The notes under the pieces: model-generated
What the model was told of the DNA's origin: nothing
Seen by the model: the letters and a program-made list of their open reading frames with translations, nothing else
Databases searched by the model: none
NCBI GenBank assembly: GCA_025450555.1
Contig: JANWHF010000321.1
Coordinates: 1 to 12,250 of the forward strand
DNA from: Tepidisphaeraceae bacterium
Lineage (GTDB): Bacteria > Planctomycetota > Phycisphaerae > Tepidisphaerales > Tepidisphaeraceae
Direction: 5' to 3'
Length of the DNA: 12,250 nt
Shown: positions 7,514 to 12,250 of the stretch, in pieces
Numbering within the stretch: the first letter of the stretch is position 1
Layout: each line of letters opens with the position of its first letter
Position numbers and translations under genes: made by a program

Positions 7514-7541
7514 AGTATAACGCAGCCGCCTTATCAGTCAA
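7514..7541 (-). promoter_or_regulatory. Probable sigma70-type promoter of the VWA-exbB-exbD operon
   Basis: On the minus strand, TTGACT (7541-7536) is followed after 16 bases by TATACT (7519-7514). Each hexamer matches the bacterial consensus at 5 of 6 positions and the spacing is close to ideal. Transcription would start near 7507, giving an unusually long leader of about 275 bases before the VWA gene. A second, nearer promoter cannot be excluded. Confidence 0.5.
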
Positions 7542-7564
7542 TGAAATTGGGTTAAGCAGTAGGT

Positions 7565-7596
7565 TAAAATGAGGCAAACCAGACGCGTCTGTTGCC
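7565..7596 (+). promoter_or_regulatory. Operator-like dyad next to a possible -10 box before the PSD1 gene
   Basis: A perfect 12-base palindrome CAGACGCGTCTG at 7580-7591 is flanked by GGCAA (7573-7577) and TTGCC (7592-7596), so the whole dyad is 11 bases per arm with a 2-base bulge. TAAAAT at 7565-7570 on the plus strand resembles a -10 box, but no good -35 box lies 16-18 bases upstream. If that box is used, transcription would start inside the dyad, a typical place for a repressor site. No T-tract follows, so it is not a terminator. Confidence 0.35.
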
Positions 7597-7678
7597 GTAG
7601 AATTGAGCGAGTTGATAGACTCTTCGCTGGCTAAATAAATCCGGCAACGGCGTCCGAAATTCATCGTAACTGTGGGTG

Positions 7679-10212
<2,534 letters not shown>

Positions 10213-10222
<10 letters not shown>

Positions 10223-11595
10223 TACCCGGTTTATCGCGAAGGCAGTTTATCCAGTCAATCGGCGCGGGGCTTGGCACCGTTGGGCTGATGGGAATGCTGG
10301 CCGAGCAGAGCGCCGCCGCTTCGGTAGCACCTGCTGTGCATCGGGTCGGGCCGATGTTTCCGCCACGCGCCAAGCACAATATCTTCCTGTTTCTGCCGGG
10401 TGGACCGTCTCAGGTCGATATGTTCGATCCGAAGCCCTCGTTGGCAAAGTATGCGGGCCAGCGACCGAATTCCGTCAATCTCCGCACCGAGCGCACCACC
10501 GGCGGCCTCTATCCTTCGCCATTCAAATTCCAAAAGTACGGCAAGAACGGCGTGGACGTCAGCGAGCTGCTGCCGAATCTCGCGTCGATCATCGACGACA
10601 TCTGCGTCGTCAAATCGATGTACACTTTTAACCCGACCCACACGCCGGCCCGCGCGCTGTTCCATTCCGGAAACATCGCGGCGACACGCCCGTCGATGGG
10701 CTCATGGATCTCCTACGGACTTGGCACGGAGAATCAGAATTTGCCGGGCTTCGTCGTTTTAGGCCCCGGCGGCGGCGGGGGGCCGGGCCTGCGAAGCGGA
10801 TTTCTCCCTGCTCGCTATCAGGGCACGCCCATCGACGATTCCCAGACGCGACCGCAATCCATGATCCGCAATCTGCGGAACACGCAGCTCGACCCGGCCG
10901 CCCAGCGCCGCCAGCTCGATCTGGTGCAGGCGCTCAATCGCGGCCACGAGCGCGCCTTCGGGCGCGATGAGTATCTCGAAGGTCGAATCCAGGCCATGGA
11001 GACCGCTTACCACATGCAGTTCGAAGCGATGGATGCTTTCGATGTCAGCTCTGAGCCTCAGGCAGTTCGCGAGGCTTATGGCTCAAGTCCATTTGCCAAC
11101 GGCTGTCTGCTTGCCCGCCGACTCGTCGAGCGAGGCGTGCGCACAGTGCATGTCTATTATGGCCCCGGCCAGCCCTGGGACGATCACAGCAAGATCAACA
11201 ACAACCTGCGCAATCGATGCCCCGACATGGACAAGGCATCCGCCGCCCTGATCACCGACCTGAAACAGCGAGGGCTTCTAGATGAAACGGCCGTCGTCTG
11301 GGGCGGCGAATTTGGCCGGACCCCCGTCTCCGAAAGCGGCGATGGCCGCGACCATAATCCCTATGGCTTCACCATGTTCATGGCCGGCGGCGGATTCAAA
11401 GGCGGAATCTCCTACGGCCAAACCGACGAATTCGGCTTCAAAGCTGTCGAGAACCCGGTTTCGATTCACGATCTGCACGCCACCCTGCTTTACGTTCTAG
11501 GGATCGACCACGAAAAGCTCACCTACCGCTACGCCGGCCGGGATTTCCGCCTGACCGACGTGTACGGGCAGGTGATGCATGATCTGCTGACGTGA
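10213..11595 (+). CDS. Tat-exported DUF1501 protein (sulfatase/phosphatase-like fold)
   Basis: This 460-residue protein is the usual partner of PSD1/DUF1549 proteins in planctomycetes; the substrate is unknown. The N-terminus has a twin-arginine signal, SRRQFIQS (8-15), followed by a weakly hydrophobic stretch to about 36. The DUF1501 domain starts with FLFLPGGPSQVDMFDPKP (58-75) and continues with PTHTPAR (141-147). Near the C-terminus it has WDDH (322-325), GGEFGRTP (364-371), GRDHNP (378-383) and SIHDLHATLLYVLGID (417-432), the conserved His/Asp/Glu blocks that in this superfamily suggest a metal site. A Gly-rich run GPGGGGGPG lies at 184-192. The length agrees with the family. The start is TTG at 10213, set by GAGGTG at 10202-10207; the reading frame overlaps the PSD1 stop, so the two are one transcription and translation unit. 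Its last 77 bases are overlapped on the opposite strand by the rhodanese gene. Confidence 0.95.
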
Positions 11596-12034
11596 TTGTT
11601 GACCGCTCCTTTTCCACAGGCATTTTCGCTCGCTGGTAAGCGCGCATGCCGCCGGTGAAATCGAAGAGATGATCGAAGTTCAGTTTGGTCATTTCCTTGG
11701 TTGCCGCAGCGCTTCGGCTGCCGGAGTAGCAGTGAACGAGATAAGTCTTTGACTTGTCGAGCTTCTCGACCTGCTTGTGAAAATCGGGCGACTGCCAGGG
11801 AATATTAACCGCGCCCGGCACATGGCCCGCCTCGAATTCGCGAGGCGTTCGCACATCGAGCACCACGGCGCTCTTGTCCTTTCGCATCTTCTCGAACTCT
11901 TCGAGCGAAATCTTTTTCACCGCCGGTTGCGTCGCCGGGGGTGCCGACTTCGAGTCGGCACCATGCGTATGCGCAGCGGGCAGGCAGACCAAAGCGATCA
12001 TGAAAACCAGTATGGATTTGAGTGCGGTGTGCAT
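11519..12034 (-). CDS. Periplasmic single-domain rhodanese-like protein
   Basis: Rhodanese domains carry sulfur as a persulfide on one cysteine; the acceptor here is unknown. The 171 residues start with a signal peptide (hydrophobic 8-20, cut near HGA, about 26), so the protein is exported. The domain runs from about 40 to 142: ISLEEFEKM, then VVLDVRTPREFEAGHVPGAVNIP (57-79) and the active-site loop CYSGSR (102-107). It ends with FTGGMRAYQRAKMPVEKE (126-143). The loop is the six-residue type with Cys102 and a C-terminal Arg, as in active sulfurtransferases. The usual domain end is reached at about residue 142. The remaining residues, Arg/Ser/Gly-rich, are mostly read from the strand opposite the 3' end of the DUF1501 gene and look like a gained tail. 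The ATG at 12034 has only a weak GGGAAG nearby. It lies 33 bases after the peptidase-like gene and is probably cotranscribed with it. Confidence 0.93.
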   Translation of the reverse strand: MHTALKSILVFMIALVCLPAAHTHGADSKSAPPATQPAVKKISLEEFEKMRKDKSAVVLDVRTPREFEAGHVPGAVNIPWQSPDFHKQVEKLDKSKTYLVHCYSGSRSAAATKEMTKLNFDHLFDFTGGMRAYQRAKMPVEKERSTITSADHASPARTRRSGGNPGRRSGR

Positions 12035-12037
12035 GAC

Positions 12038-12047
12038 TTCCCATTAT
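12038..12047 (-). promoter_or_regulatory. Leader motif ATAATGGGAA before the rhodanese gene
   Basis: This is the second copy of the motif also found before the second exbD (4556-4547), again ending 3 bases before the ATG. The preceding base makes GATAAT, a possible -10 box that would give an almost leaderless message, but I see no matching -35 box. Confidence 0.25.
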
Positions 12048-12067
12048 CGAATTGAGAATCTGTTGCA

Positions 12068-12250
12068 TTAATCGGGCGACGCTTCGTAGATCGAAAACGG
12101 ATCGGAATCAGTATTCGTTGGCGGCAGTGCAATCTGATTCGCTTTGAGAAAATCGCGAACCACCTGCGCGCTGACGGCCGGCAGATGGTTTCGATTGTCG
12201 TTGGGCTTGCACAAAATCACGCCGACCACTTCGCTGCCGCTGTTGATCAA
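12068..12250 (-). CDS. C-terminal end of a possible trypsin-like peptidase, cut by the window edge
   Basis: Only the last 60 codons are visible, ending with TAA at 12070-12068. The first visible codon is TTG (Leu), and I take it as internal. The segment LINSGSEVVGVIL (1-13), followed by HLPAVSAQVVRDFLKAN (22-38), looks like the last strands and helix of trypsin-like bacterial proteases: the stretch after the GGPL motif with a G-x-VVG-V strand and an AVS...V..FL end. The catalytic Ser, His and Asp would lie outside the window, so activity cannot be judged. The final 20 residues are a Pro/Asp/Ser-rich tail. The stop is 33 bases before the rhodanese ATG, on the same strand, so one transcript is likely. 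The family call rests on a short segment and is tentative. Confidence 0.45.
   Translation of the reverse strand: MINSGSEVVGVILCKPNDNRNHLPAVSAQVVRDFLKANQIALPPTNTDSDPFSIYEASPD

Larger units (their letters stand above)
7233..7678. other. Divergent intergenic control region
   Basis: About 445 bases separate the minus-strand VWA operon from the plus-strand PSD1 gene. No convincing gene is present: a minus-strand frame at 7274-7504 starts with GTG, has no ribosome site and resembles nothing I know. The region becomes AT-richer at 7508-7572 and contains the promoter and dyad listed separately. A perfect 10-base palindrome CGCGATCGCG lies at 7242-7251, just before the ribosome site of the VWA gene. 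I see no recognisable riboswitch in the leader at 7233-7507. Confidence 0.7.

Overview
The window looks like chromosomal DNA from a planctomycete, possibly of the Phycisphaerae type. The main reason is the 848-residue protein with planctomycete cytochrome C (PSCyt1), DUF1549 and DUF1553 (PSD1) domains, translationally coupled to a Tat-exported DUF1501 protein. This pair is a hallmark of Planctomycetota and related phyla. The moderately high GC content and the Ala/Pro/Gln-rich exported proteins fit. I see no phage, transposase, CRISPR, rRNA or tRNA genes.

Layout from left to right. (1) Positions 1-850, minus strand: homoserine dehydrogenase (hom), cut by the left edge. (2) 851-1094: intergenic, carrying two GC-rich REP-like elements in inverted orientation. 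(3) 1095-7232, minus strand: a tight five-gene operon. In transcription order it encodes a membrane-anchored von Willebrand factor A (VWA) protein, an ExbB/TolQ proton channel, two different ExbD/TolR proteins and a 991-residue exported helical-repeat (TPR-like) protein. (4) 7233-7678: divergent control region with a good sigma70-type promoter for the minus-strand operon and an operator-like dyad on the plus-strand side. (5) 7679-11595, plus strand: the PSD1/DUF1549 cytochrome gene and the DUF1501 gene, overlapping by 10 bases. (6) 11519-12034, minus strand: a periplasmic rhodanese whose 3' end runs 77 bases into the DUF1501 gene from the opposite strand. (7) 12068-12250, minus strand: the C-terminal end of a protein that resembles a trypsin-like peptidase.

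The most interesting unit is the minus-strand operon. ExbB and ExbD normally use the proton motive force to drive TonB or TolA, but no TonB or TolA C-terminal domain is encoded here. The VWA protein has the topology of TonB instead: a long proline-rich N-terminus, one transmembrane helix and a large periplasmic part. Its helix carries the Ser-x3-His spacing seen in the TonB transmembrane helix, and its VWA domain has a complete MIDAS metal site. My inference is a proton-motive-force-driven machine in which a MIDAS adhesion or chaperone domain replaces the TonB C-terminus and works with a periplasmic helical-repeat scaffold. This is a hypothesis from sequence and gene order only.

The PSD1/DUF1501 pair is a separate exported module of unknown biochemical function. 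The rhodanese and the peptidase-like protein, 33 bases apart, probably form a third transcription unit.
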